Below are positions 52,957 through 60,618 of a stretch of 64,000 bases of DNA, piece by piece. The notes beneath the pieces were generated by a model, which saw only the letters and a program-made list of their open reading frames with translations, did no database searches and was not told the DNA's origin. Positions within the stretch are counted from its first letter, which is position 1, and each line of letters starts with the position of its first letter. The stretch is from Rubrobacter tropicus (GTDB lineage Bacteria > Actinomycetota > Rubrobacteria > Rubrobacterales > Rubrobacteraceae): contig NZ_CP045119.1 of the NCBI RefSeq assembly GCF_011492945.1, positions 930,001 to 994,000 on the forward strand, read 5' to 3'. The position numbers were made by a program, and so were the translations under genes.

Positions 52957-54014
52957 CGCCCGGCGAAGGGTTCCGCGAGATCCTGAAGGCCCGCGCCCGC
53001 GGTCCCGAGCGCCTGGGGCCGCTCGACCCGGAACTCTGCGGGCGGGCGATGGAGCTCATCCTCTCCGGCGGCGCCACGCCGGCACAGGTCGGGGGCTTCC
53101 TCCTCGTCGGCCGGGCCGCCGGCGACGGGCCGGCGGAGATGGCAGGCTACGCTAGGGCAGTGCGGTCTTTCGTCAGGGAGATCGAGGCGCCGGATGACCG
53201 GCCTGTCGTTACCGTAACCGGCGGCTTCGACGGCAAGCTGCGCACCCTGAACGTCGGGGCCGCCGCCTCGCTGGTCGCCGCTGCCGCAGGAGCGCGTGTC
53301 GTGATGACCGGCTGCGAAGGCACGCCCCCGAAGGAAGGCCGCACGGTCTTCGATGCGCTCCGGGGCCTCGGTGTTTGTCCGTCCCTCTCGCTCCGCGAGG
53401 CCGAGGACTCGCTGCTGGAGCACGGTTTCGCGGCGGTCGGCACGGAGCACTACCTGCCCGAGCTACACGCCTTGCTGGGGCTCAGGTGGGAGATGGCGCG
53501 CCGGACGGTCCTGAACGTTGTCGAGAAGCTCGTCTCGCCCGTTCCCGGTTCGCGCATGATGGTTGGTATGACGCACAGGCCGTTCCTGAGGTCCGTGCCG
53601 GAGGCCCTGATCCGTCTCGGCGTGGAGCGGGCCCTCGTCTTCCAGGCCATCGAAGGCTCCGACGAGGCACCGCTCGACGGCGACTCCTCGATGGTCCGCG
53701 TGTCGAACGGAGAGACGGAAGAGTTACGCGTAGCACCCGAATCTGTCGGGCTGCCCAGGACGACGCGGGCGCGGATCCCCTGGACAGACCCTGAAGACGA
53801 AAAGCGAGGGGTGCTCGCCGCGCTGGAGTGTGAAGATGGCCCGGTGAGGAGCCTGATCCTCTACAACGCCGCCCTGCGGCTCTGGATGGCCGACGAGGCC
53901 GGATCCGTCGCGGCGGGCGTGGAGTCGGCCGAAGAAGCCGTCCGCTCCGGCGCCGCCCTCGGGCTGCTGGACGCTCTTCGCCAGCCCGCGGTCGTCCCAG
54001 CGCTCGACTCCTGA
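52953..54014 (+). CDS. anthranilate phosphoribosyltransferase-like protein (TrpD2/YbiB type)
   Basis: The 353-residue product has the TrpD fold: SGGATPAQVGGFLLVGRAAG, VTVTGGFDGKLRTLNVGAAAS in place of the PRPP loop (GTGGD..TFNIST), and LRWEMARRTVLNVVEKLVSP. The altered loop argues against tryptophan synthesis and for the TrpD2/YbiB group, some of which bind nucleic acid. It is coupled to nirD by a GTGA overlap, so it probably has a role in nitrate assimilation. Confidence 0.82.
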   Translation: MTPGEGFREILKARARGPERLGPLDPELCGRAMELILSGGATPAQVGGFLLVGRAAGDGPAEMAGYARAVRSFVREIEAPDDRPVVTVTGGFDGKLRTLNVGAAASLVAAAAGARVVMTGCEGTPPKEGRTVFDALRGLGVCPSLSLREAEDSLLEHGFAAVGTEHYLPELHALLGLRWEMARRTVLNVVEKLVSPVPGSRMMVGMTHRPFLRSVPEALIRLGVERALVFQAIEGSDEAPLDGDSSMVRVSNGETEELRVAPESVGLPRTTRARIPWTDPEDEKRGVLAALECEDGPVRSLILYNAALRLWMADEAGSVAAGVESAEEAVRSGAALGLLDALRQPAVVPALDS

Positions 54015-54039
54015 CGTCCAGGGCCGCAGCCCTCCGAAT

Positions 54040-54363
54040 TTACTGGTCCTTCGGGCGCTGGACCTCTTCGCAGACCACGTAGTGGACGCGGTCGGCTGGG
54101 ATGAGCCACACGCGGCTGGCCTGGGAAGAGATCCGCAACGGGCGGTTCTGTTGCAGGCTCTCGCCTATCTCCGAGAGGGCGCCTTCGGCCTCTTCCTGGC
54201 TCTCGTAGACGCCGTAGCGCATCCTGGGCAGGGTGTAGCCGACGTTGGCGCCCGTGGCGGCGCCTGGGGCCTCGTCGCGGCCGGCGGCGGCCCACTCCTC
54301 TTCCCTGTCCTGCTGCGGATGCTTGCCCGGGTCCACCAACCAGACCATCACGCTGTACGTCAC
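54040..54363 (-). CDS. hypothetical protein, 107 residues
   Basis: Begins VTYSVMVWLVDPGKHPQQDREEEW and ends RVWLIPADRVHYVVCEEVQR; the middle is Gly/Ala-rich (GAATGANVGYTLP) and then SQEEAEGALSEIGESLQQ. GTG 54363 follows AGGGAG. It looks soluble, with alternating strands and one helix. No family recognised. It converges on trpD2, with 25 bp between stops. Confidence 0.6.
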   Translation of the reverse strand: MTYSVMVWLVDPGKHPQQDREEEWAAAGRDEAPGAATGANVGYTLPRMRYGVYESQEEAEGALSEIGESLQQNRPLRISSQASRVWLIPADRVHYVVCEEVQRPKDQ

Positions 54364-54484
54364 GCCGTGCTCCCTTCTGCGTCGTTCTATCGAGGGAAAT
54401 GTATACTCACGACGTCCCGGATCATGTGTGCGGGCAGACAGAAGCGCCCGCAACCTATGTCAGGTCGAAGCACGAGCGGCTACC

Positions 54485-55195
54485 ATGACGCGCATGGACG
54501 CGGACGACGAGATTCCTCTGACGGGCGGACGTCAGACCTCCGGTATCGTCCGTGTGGGTGATACCGTGCGGCGTCCGATGGGACCGCGCTCGCCTTTCGT
54601 TCACGAGCTGCTGCGTTACCTGGAGACCGTCGGGTTCGGCGCCGCGCCGCGGGTGCTCGGCGTGGACGGGAGGGGGCGCGAGATCCTGACGTTCGTCGAG
54701 GGCCGGGTGTTCCACGAGTACGGCGAATACCGGCTCTCGGATGCGCAGTTGGCGAACGCCGCCGCGTTGATCCGGCGCTTCCACGACGCGACCGAAGGAT
54801 CCAGACTGGCCGCCGGCGCCGAGATCGTGGCGCACAACGAACTCGGTCCCCACAACGCGGTCTTTATCGGCGATGAGCCCGTCTCCTTCATCGACTGGGA
54901 CGACGCGGCCCCCGGTACGCGCCTCTTCGACTTCGCCAACGCCGTCTGGAGCTTCGCCGACGTGGGCGAGGGCGGCGGCCCCGTCGAGGAGCAGGCGCGG
55001 CGCGTCCGGCTGATGTGCGACGCCTACGGCTGGGACGATCCGCGCGAGGTCGTGGACGAGATACATGCCGACCTGCGCAGGGCCCTCGTCAACCACGAAC
55101 AGGCCGGGCGTCGGGGACCGGCGCGCGTCTTCCGGGAGATGGTGCGTTGGATTTCCGCCCACGCCGAAGAACTCAAAGCTAACGCAAACATCTGA
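54485..55195 (+). CDS. aminoglycoside phosphotransferase family kinase-like protein
   Basis: The 236-residue protein has VRRPMGPRSPFVHELLRYLE, ILTFVEGRVF, the catalytic-loop equivalent HNELGPHNAVF, and FIDWDDAAPGTRLFDFANAVW as the metal-binding region. In APH enzymes the loop normally reads HxD; here Asp is Glu, so activity may be changed. The family phosphorylates small molecules such as aminoglycosides, choline or sugars. No resistance function should be inferred. Confidence 0.82.
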   Translation: MTRMDADDEIPLTGGRQTSGIVRVGDTVRRPMGPRSPFVHELLRYLETVGFGAAPRVLGVDGRGREILTFVEGRVFHEYGEYRLSDAQLANAAALIRRFHDATEGSRLAAGAEIVAHNELGPHNAVFIGDEPVSFIDWDDAAPGTRLFDFANAVWSFADVGEGGGPVEEQARRVRLMCDAYGWDDPREVVDEIHADLRRALVNHEQAGRRGPARVFREMVRWISAHAEELKANANI

Positions 55196-55381
55196 CCATC
55201 AGTAGCTCGGTTAATCGCGCAAGGCGCATTCGAGGCAGCAAGAGGCAACAGTCTTCGACCTCCAAAGTCATCGATTAGTCCCAACGCGACGAAGCCCTAC
55301 CAGCGGATGGGGAACACCAGGATCGCTATACTTCCGGGCGCCCGCTGAAGTTCCAGGAGCGGCGCTACGGAAGGGGATGCG

Positions 55382-55750
55382 ATGGGCAGAACGGTCCTGG
55401 TAACTATAGTGTTGGTACTCACATTAGTTGATCCGGCGCCTGCAGATCCGGGGCACGACGTTCCCGATTTCGGCAGCGCTGTTCCCGTACCCTCCAACTC
55501 CGACTACCAGATCACCGCCGACGGCCACCTCATCTACGAGGGCGACACGGTGATCGGCTGCGAGGATGTACGGCCCGACTTCGTCGCTCCCCGGGAGCTC
55601 TACCAAGAGCAGGCCGAGATCTGCGCGCAGGCGGGGTTCCCGCCAGGAAAGGCGCTTCCAGACACGGGTGGTCCCCCGCTCCTCCTGGCGCCGCCCGCCC
55701 TGCTCCTTCTGGCCGCCGGGTTACTGGTCCGCGCGGCCGTCGCTCATTGA
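55382..55750 (+). CDS. small secreted protein with LPDTG sortase signal
   Basis: The 122-residue protein has an N-terminal signal peptide (VLVTIVLVLTLVDPAPA) and a C-terminal sorting signal: LPDTGG, a hydrophobic stretch LLLAPPALLLLAAGLLV and a short R-containing tail. It should be linked to the cell wall by a sortase. The mature part (about 70 residues) has two Cys (IGCEDV and EICAQAG) that could form a disulfide. TATACT at 55327-55332 is a likely -10. Confidence 0.75.
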   Translation: MGRTVLVTIVLVLTLVDPAPADPGHDVPDFGSAVPVPSNSDYQITADGHLIYEGDTVIGCEDVRPDFVAPRELYQEQAEICAQAGFPPGKALPDTGGPPLLLAPPALLLLAAGLLVRAAVAH

Positions 55751-55800
55751 GCCTCTTCTCGACCTGAGCCCGCCACCGAAACGACTCTCGGGACGAAGGG

Positions 55801-55885
55801 AAGGGCGAGGCTGCGAAAGCCCCGCCCTTCTCCTACAAGCCGGTCAGCGACGCAAAGAAGCTGACCGCTGAAAGCTGAAAGCTCT
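55801..55885. repeat. terminator hairpin plus heptads (copy l)
   Basis: Hairpin AAGGGCG-A-GGCT / AGCC-C-CGCCCTT at 55801-55829 followed by CTCC, then heptads AGCTGACCGCTGAAAGCTGA reaching the class III phaC stop codon. Lies between convergent genes. Confidence 0.7.
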
Positions 55886-56984
55886 AAGCGCCGGACCTTT
55901 CTCCGAGCCAGGAGCTAACCTTCGGCCAGAGGCCCCTCTTGGCGCCGCGGCCGGTCATGAGGCCGACGTGGCCGGCGTCCAGCGGGAAGAACTCCTTGTC
56001 CTCGCTGCCCACGAGGTTCATGGTCGCCTCGGCCTGCGGGAGGGCGCAGATGTGGTCCTTGGTGCCCGCGATGTTGAGGAGCGGGACCTTTATGTTGGAG
56101 AGGTCGACGCGGCGACCGCGGAGGACTATCTCGCCCTTGGAGAGCTTGTTCTGCTGGTAGAACTCGCTTATCCACTGCCTGAAGGTGGCGCCGGGGAACG
56201 GCGGGCCGTCGTTTACCCACTTGTTCATGGCGAGCCAGGTCTCCATCGGCTTGTCCTCGAAGAGGCGCTCCCACATGTTGACGTAGGTGCCGACGTAGTT
56301 TGTGACGGGCTTGAGCATCCTGTTGCCCGTGTCGATCAGGTCGCCGGGTATGTTCCCGAAGGCATCCGCCAGAAGCCCGGGGTTCATGTACTTCTCGCTC
56401 GTGAAGAGGCTGTAGAGCCCCATCTCGCCCTCCGGGAAGTCTATGGGGGCGGTGAGGAGCACGAGGTTCTTGAGGTGCTCCGGGTAGAGCGAGGCGTACA
56501 TCGCGCTCATGGTGCCGCCCATGCAGTAGCCGAGCAGCGTGAACTCGTCGGAACCGGAGTGCTTGAGGACCTTCTTGACGGCCCTCGGCAGGTAGTCGAG
56601 GACGTAGTTCTCGAAGTCGAGGTCCTTGTCCTCGTCGCCGGGGACGCCCCAATCGAGCATGTAGACGTCGAAGCCCTCGTCGCACAGGAACTCTATGAAG
56701 CTGTTGCCCGGCATGAGGTCCAGGATGTAGGGGCGGTTGATGAGGGCGTAAACCATCAGGATCGGGACCGGGTGCTTCTTCTCCGCGGCCGGGGCGTAGT
56801 GGTAGAGCCTGGCCTTGTTCTTGGTCCAGATGGTCTCCTTGGGCGTCTGGCCGGTGTCGGCCTGGGCGCCCTCGACCACGATCCTCATCCCGCGGCTGTA
56901 CTTGTCGAAAAAGTTCTCGACGTCGGCCGGGACCGTCGCGTCCTGCGACGTCGGCTGCGCGCCGTAGTTGGCGGTCTCCGTCAT
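55884..56984 (-). CDS. phaC: class III PHA synthase catalytic subunit
   Basis: The 366-residue protein has nucleophile Cys154 in GYCMGGT, Asp in GTKDHICALP and His in DAGHVGLMTG. LMVYALINRPYILDL and FDVYMLDWGVPGDEDK are typical of class III/IV PhaC. Length (about 360) and the adjacent phaE establish class III. It forms the PhaEC complex on PHA granules. The ATG directly follows the phaE stop. The window thus has two catalytic PHA synthases of different classes. Confidence 0.93.
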   Translation of the reverse strand: MTETANYGAQPTSQDATVPADVENFFDKYSRGMRIVVEGAQADTGQTPKETIWTKNKARLYHYAPAAEKKHPVPILMVYALINRPYILDLMPGNSFIEFLCDEGFDVYMLDWGVPGDEDKDLDFENYVLDYLPRAVKKVLKHSGSDEFTLLGYCMGGTMSAMYASLYPEHLKNLVLLTAPIDFPEGEMGLYSLFTSEKYMNPGLLADAFGNIPGDLIDTGNRMLKPVTNYVGTYVNMWERLFEDKPMETWLAMNKWVNDGPPFPGATFRQWISEFYQQNKLSKGEIVLRGRRVDLSNIKVPLLNIAGTKDHICALPQAEATMNLVGSEDKEFFPLDAGHVGLMTGRGAKRGLWPKVSSWLGERSGA

Positions 56985-58019
56985 CTAGCTGTCTCCCTTC
57001 TTGCGCACGTCCTCGACGGTGACCTGGCCGTCGGTCCCCGTGCCTTCTACGCTGGCGAGGTCCACGCCCAACTCCCGCGCCTTGCGCCTGGCCGCGTCCG
57101 TCGCCTTGACCTCCGCGGTCGCGGAGCCGTTGGCCTGAACATTTTGCGCCTGGGCCTGCGCCGCGCCGTTCTGGTTCTCCAGCGCCGCGAGCAGCTTGTC
57201 GAGCTTGCCCTCTACCCGGTCTAGCCGCCCGCCCAGCGTCTGCACGGATTCGGCGGTCGCGGCCTGCTCCCCGGCCTGCGTGATCCGCTTCAGGGCGCTC
57301 TCCAGGCCGCCGATCCGACCCTCCAACGCTTCGATAGAATCAGCTGTGGCCGGCTTGGCGGGGGTATACTCGAAGTCTTCGAGGACCTCCTCGATCCTGT
57401 CGACCTTGTCCTCCAGGTTGATGACGAGCCCTGCCACCCGCGAGATGTCAGACCGGACCGGCAACTGCAGGCTCTTCAGGTACTCCTCTGAGTTGCGCTT
57501 GAAGACCTTGTAGAAGCCCGCGTAGCTCTGGAGGAACTGGCTGGAAGGCTCCAGAAACTCCTCGCGCTCGATGACGTCCCCGAGAAAGTCCGAGAAGGGA
57601 CCGCTCGTGGCGTTGTACCACCGGGTCGCGAACTGGAGGGGGTCAGCCGGCAGGCTCCCGCCGGCGAGCAGGTTGTCCCGCGCCTCTTCGAGCATCTGCG
57701 TCCAGCGGGGCAAAAGGTCGAGGGCGTTCTGGCCGAGCTCGGCGCCCTTCTGCCAGGTCGCAGTCGAGGCTTCCTGCCACCGCTGCATCATGTCCTGCAT
57801 TCCTGGGTTGCCCTCCACGGCCTGGGGCGCCGCCCCGATCATGCGCTCCTGCATCTCTCGCGCGCCGTCGAACCACCGCCGGTAGAACTCGGCCGGGTTG
57901 CCGTAGCCACCCTGGGCCCCACGCGCCGCGTCAGACCACAGCCTCGTGCTCGTCTCGTACCACTGCCGCCACAGATCCGTGGGGTCCATGACCGACCGGG
58001 ATCCTCGCTCCTCCGTCAA
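56985..58019 (-). CDS. phaE: class III PHA synthase subunit PhaE with C-terminal E3-binding-like domain
   Basis: The N-terminal two thirds are PhaE-like: DLWRQWYETSTRLWSD, QDMMQRWQEASTATWQ, and the conserved region LEPSSQFLQSYAGFYKVFK. A helical section follows (ALEGRIGGLESALKRITQAG, LGGRLDRVEGKLDKLLAAL), probably a coiled coil. The last 35 residues, ARRKARELGVDLASVEGTG-TDGQVTVEDVRK, match the peripheral subunit-binding (E3-binding) domain of 2-oxoacid dehydrogenase E2 proteins, unexpected in PhaE. TTG 58019 has GGGAGG 8 nt upstream; ATG 57989 is possible. Confidence 0.85.
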   Translation of the reverse strand: MTEERGSRSVMDPTDLWRQWYETSTRLWSDAARGAQGGYGNPAEFYRRWFDGAREMQERMIGAAPQAVEGNPGMQDMMQRWQEASTATWQKGAELGQNALDLLPRWTQMLEEARDNLLAGGSLPADPLQFATRWYNATSGPFSDFLGDVIEREEFLEPSSQFLQSYAGFYKVFKRNSEEYLKSLQLPVRSDISRVAGLVINLEDKVDRIEEVLEDFEYTPAKPATADSIEALEGRIGGLESALKRITQAGEQAATAESVQTLGGRLDRVEGKLDKLLAALENQNGAAQAQAQNVQANGSATAEVKATDAARRKARELGVDLASVEGTGTDGQVTVEDVRKKGDS

Positions 58020-58066
58020 CCGAAAAACCTCCCTCGCATACGCTACTTAGTCTGCTTTCGGCCGGA

Positions 58067-58106
58067 ATTATACTGCAAAAAGAAACTTATGTGTTAATGG
58101 CATATA
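58067..58106 (-). promoter_or_regulatory. phaE promoter with perfect PHA-regulon dyad
   Basis: On the minus strand TATAAT occupies 58067-58072 and TTAACA 58092-58097 (19-bp spacing). The dyad TATGTGT-TAATG-GCATATA at 58088-58106 (plus-strand reading, 14 of 14 consensus positions) covers the -35 region, compatible with repression. Confidence 0.7.
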
Positions 58107-58116
58107 CCGTTGGGAG

Positions 58117-58276
58117 CAGTCAGCTATCAGCTGTCAGCTTTCAGCCGGTCGTTGGCAGACGGTACGTTTCTGGCGGTTCGTCTCTCTACTGCCGTACGCT
58201 ACCGGGCAGCGGTTTACGCTCCGGTGGCGGTACTACCAACAAAAAGCTGACAGCTGATAGCTGACAGCTGAAAGCG
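58117..58276. repeat. heptad repeat element with long inverted arms (copy m)
   Basis: Left arm: CAGCTAT, CAGCTGT, CAGCTTT units. Right arm: AGCTGAC, AGCTGAT, AGCTGAC, AGCTGAA units, the clearest tandem in the window. About 95 bp lie between. This copy is in a divergent promoter region, unlike most others, which follow genes. Confidence 0.85.
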
Positions 58277-58286
58277 CGGGTTTCTG

Positions 58287-58328
58287 AACGGCGCCCCGCC
58301 CCCGTTGCCGCTGGGGCGGGGCGCCGTT
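58287..58328. promoter_or_regulatory. perfect 16-bp GC-rich inverted repeat
   Basis: AACGGCGCCCCGCCCC pairs exactly with 58313-58328. The right arm runs into TATATTG, which may be the -10 of the following gene. No T-run follows, so it could be an operator or cruciform as well as a terminator. Confidence 0.6.
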
Positions 58329-58372
58329 ATATTGCCCGGACAGGGGAAGAGGCCACGGGGGAAGGGGATCGC

Positions 58373-59653
58373 GTGAGCGCTGGCGGAAACGAGACCATCT
58401 TTACCATGGAGGCGACGCCCATCAAGTACGGGCGGGGGGCCGCCGAGGAGGTCGGCTGGGAAGTCAGACGGCTCCGGATGAACCGCGTCATGCTCGTCTC
58501 CGACCCGGGGGTGATAGAGGCCGGGATCACCGGCCGCATCGTCGAGCTGATCGAGGCCGAAGGCGTCGAGGTCGAGGTCTGGGACCGCTCGCGCGTCGAG
58601 CCCACGGCCGACTCGTTGCAGGCCGCCGCCGACTTCGCCAGGGACGGCGAATTCGACGGGTTCGTCGCCGTCGGGGGTGGGACGAGCATAGACACCGCGA
58701 AGGTTTCGGACCTCATCGCGACGCACGGCGGTGAGATCATGGACTACGTAAACGCCCCGGTCGGCGACGGCAAGAAGCCCCCGTCCCCCCTGAAACCGCT
58801 CCTGGCCGTGCCCACGACGGCCGGCACCGGGGCCGAGGCGACGACGGTGGCCATCCTGGACATCCCGGAGCAGAAGGTAAAGACCGGAATCTCCCACCAG
58901 TACCTCCGCCCAGACCGCGGCCTCGTGGACCCGCTCCTGACGATGTCGATGCCCCCCGAGGTAACGTCCTCTTGCGGCCTCGACGTGGTCTGCCACGCGG
59001 CCGAGTCGTACCTCTCCAAGCCCTACGACGCCAGGCCCAAGCCCGACAGCCCCGACGACCGACCGCCCTACCAGGGGGCAAACCCCATTGCGGACATGTG
59101 GAGCGGCAAGGCCCTGGAGTTCGGCGGCAAGTACCTGAGGCGGGCCGTAAAGGACGGCGGGGATGTCGAGGCCCGGGGCGCGATGATGCTGGGGGCCTCA
59201 CTGGCCGGCGTCGGCTTCGGGTCGGCGGGCGTCCACATCCCGCACGCCTGCGCCTACCCGATAGCGGGCCTCAAGCACGAGTGGCAGCCGCCCGGTTACC
59301 CCGACGACCACCCCTTCGTCCCGCACGGCTGGTCCGTCATAGTCACGGCGCCCGCCGCCTTCCGCTTCACCTACGACGCCATGCCCGAACGGCACGACGA
59401 GGTGGCGGAGCTGCTGGCGGGGGAGAAGATCGAGAAGCCCGACGAAAACACGCTACCCGAGATCCTGATAAGCCTCATGAAAGACATAGGCGCCCCGAGC
59501 GGCGTCCGAGAGCTCGGCTACACCGAAGACGACATAGACGCCCTCGTTGAAGGCGCCATGAAGCAGCAACGCCTCCTCGTCGGCTCCCCGAAAGACGTGA
59601 CGGAAGAAGACCTCGCGAACATCCTGCGCGAGTCGATGGAGAATTGGCGATAG
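58373..59653 (+). CDS. iron-containing alcohol dehydrogenase, hydroxyacid-oxoacid transhydrogenase (ADHFE1) type
   Basis: The 426-residue group III dehydrogenase has VGGGTSIDTAK, PTTAGTGAEAT and metal ligands in GLDVVCHAAESY, SAGVHIPHACAYPIAG and VPHGWSVIV. YQGANPIADMWSGKAL is characteristic of ADHFE1/HOT, which oxidises 4-hydroxybutyrate to succinic semialdehyde using 2-oxoglutarate. GTG 58373 follows GAAGGGGATCGC. The lactonase behind it fits gamma-butyrolactone or 4-hydroxybutyrate use, also a PHA monomer. Confidence 0.85.
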   Translation: MSAGGNETIFTMEATPIKYGRGAAEEVGWEVRRLRMNRVMLVSDPGVIEAGITGRIVELIEAEGVEVEVWDRSRVEPTADSLQAAADFARDGEFDGFVAVGGGTSIDTAKVSDLIATHGGEIMDYVNAPVGDGKKPPSPLKPLLAVPTTAGTGAEATTVAILDIPEQKVKTGISHQYLRPDRGLVDPLLTMSMPPEVTSSCGLDVVCHAAESYLSKPYDARPKPDSPDDRPPYQGANPIADMWSGKALEFGGKYLRRAVKDGGDVEARGAMMLGASLAGVGFGSAGVHIPHACAYPIAGLKHEWQPPGYPDDHPFVPHGWSVIVTAPAAFRFTYDAMPERHDEVAELLAGEKIEKPDENTLPEILISLMKDIGAPSGVRELGYTEDDIDALVEGAMKQQRLLVGSPKDVTEEDLANILRESMENWR

Positions 59654-59654
59654 A

Positions 59655-59807
59655 GCTGTCAGCCATTAGCTGTCAGCTTTCAGCCAGTCGACGGAAGGCG
59701 GGGCGTTGTTCAGCCCACGAGACGCTAGCAGCCTGCGGGGAGTCAGGGCGACGCGAAGGAGTGACGCCGGAGGGAAAAGCTGACCGCTGAAAGCTGACAG
59801 CTGATAG
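59655..59807. repeat. heptad repeat element with inverted arms (copy n)
   Basis: Left arm AGCTGTCAGCCATTAGCTGT and further units; right arm AAGCTGACCGCTGAAAGCTG continuing to 59807. About 90 bp of unrelated sequence between. Lies between two genes on the same strand. Confidence 0.8.
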
Positions 59808-59829
59808 CGTTCGACCGAAGGGAGAACCA

Positions 59830-60618
59830 ATGGACGACTTGCGACTTTACTTTTTCGAGTGCGGCAGCTTGAAGACTCAGGTCCAGTTCATCAAGATGAA
59901 CCAGGGGCTCGGGGACCCGTATGAGATCCCGGTTCCTTTCTTCCTCATCACGCATCCGCGCGGGAACGTCCTCTACGACGGCGGAAACGCTCTCGAGGTG
60001 GCGCAGGATGCCAGGGGGCACTGGGACGCCGTCGTCGACGCGTACGACCCGGTGATGACCGAGGACGACTTCGTGGTCAACCAGCTTCAGCGGATGGACG
60101 TGGACCCGGCTTCGGTGCGGTACGTGATCCAATCTCACTTGCACCTCGACCACTCGGGCGCCATCGGGCACTTCCCGAACGCGGAGTACGTGGTGCAGCG
60201 GCGGGAGCTAGAGTACGCCTACACGCCCGACTGGTTTCAGAAACCCGCCTACATCCGCAAGGACTTCGACAGGGACGTGAGGTGGCTGTACCTGGACGGC
60301 GAGCACGACGATGGGTACGACCTCTTCGGGGACGGGACCATAAAGATGCTGTTTACACCGGGTCATGCGCCCGGACACCAGTCCGTTTTGGTGGATCTGC
60401 CGGGCGAGGGGCCGATGATGTTGACGGCGGACGCGTGTTACACGATGGACCACTACAAAGAGGCGGCGCTGCCCGGTCTGATCCACTCCGCCGCGGACGT
60501 CGCGAACTCTACCCGCAAAGTCCGCCGCATCGTCGAGGGCCACGGCGCGACCCTCGTCACGGGCCACGACCCGGAGGAGTGGCCGAAGTTCAAGAAGGCC
60601 CCGGACTTCTACGCCTGA
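59830..60618 (+). CDS. metallo-beta-lactamase fold lactonase, AttM/AiiA-like
   Basis: The 262-residue hydrolase has SHLHLDHSGAIGHFP, the HxHxDH zinc site, with further ligands in TPGHAPGHQS, TADACY and TGHDPEEWP. It closely follows the AttM/BlcC layout, a lactonase that opens gamma-butyrolactone and acyl-homoserine lactones. GGAGAACC precedes the ATG. Next to a 4-hydroxybutyrate-type dehydrogenase, gamma-lactone catabolism is the simplest role; quorum quenching is the alternative. Confidence 0.85.
   Translation: MDDLRLYFFECGSLKTQVQFIKMNQGLGDPYEIPVPFFLITHPRGNVLYDGGNALEVAQDARGHWDAVVDAYDPVMTEDDFVVNQLQRMDVDPASVRYVIQSHLHLDHSGAIGHFPNAEYVVQRRELEYAYTPDWFQKPAYIRKDFDRDVRWLYLDGEHDDGYDLFGDGTIKMLFTPGHAPGHQSVLVDLPGEGPMMLTADACYTMDHYKEAALPGLIHSAADVANSTRKVRRIVEGHGATLVTGHDPEEWPKFKKAPDFYA

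Noticed and set aside
12-59807. Heptad repeats as a CRISPR array or tRNA cluster
   Set aside because: Units are 7 bp, without spacers of constant size, no cas genes nearby, and no cloverleaf could be formed.
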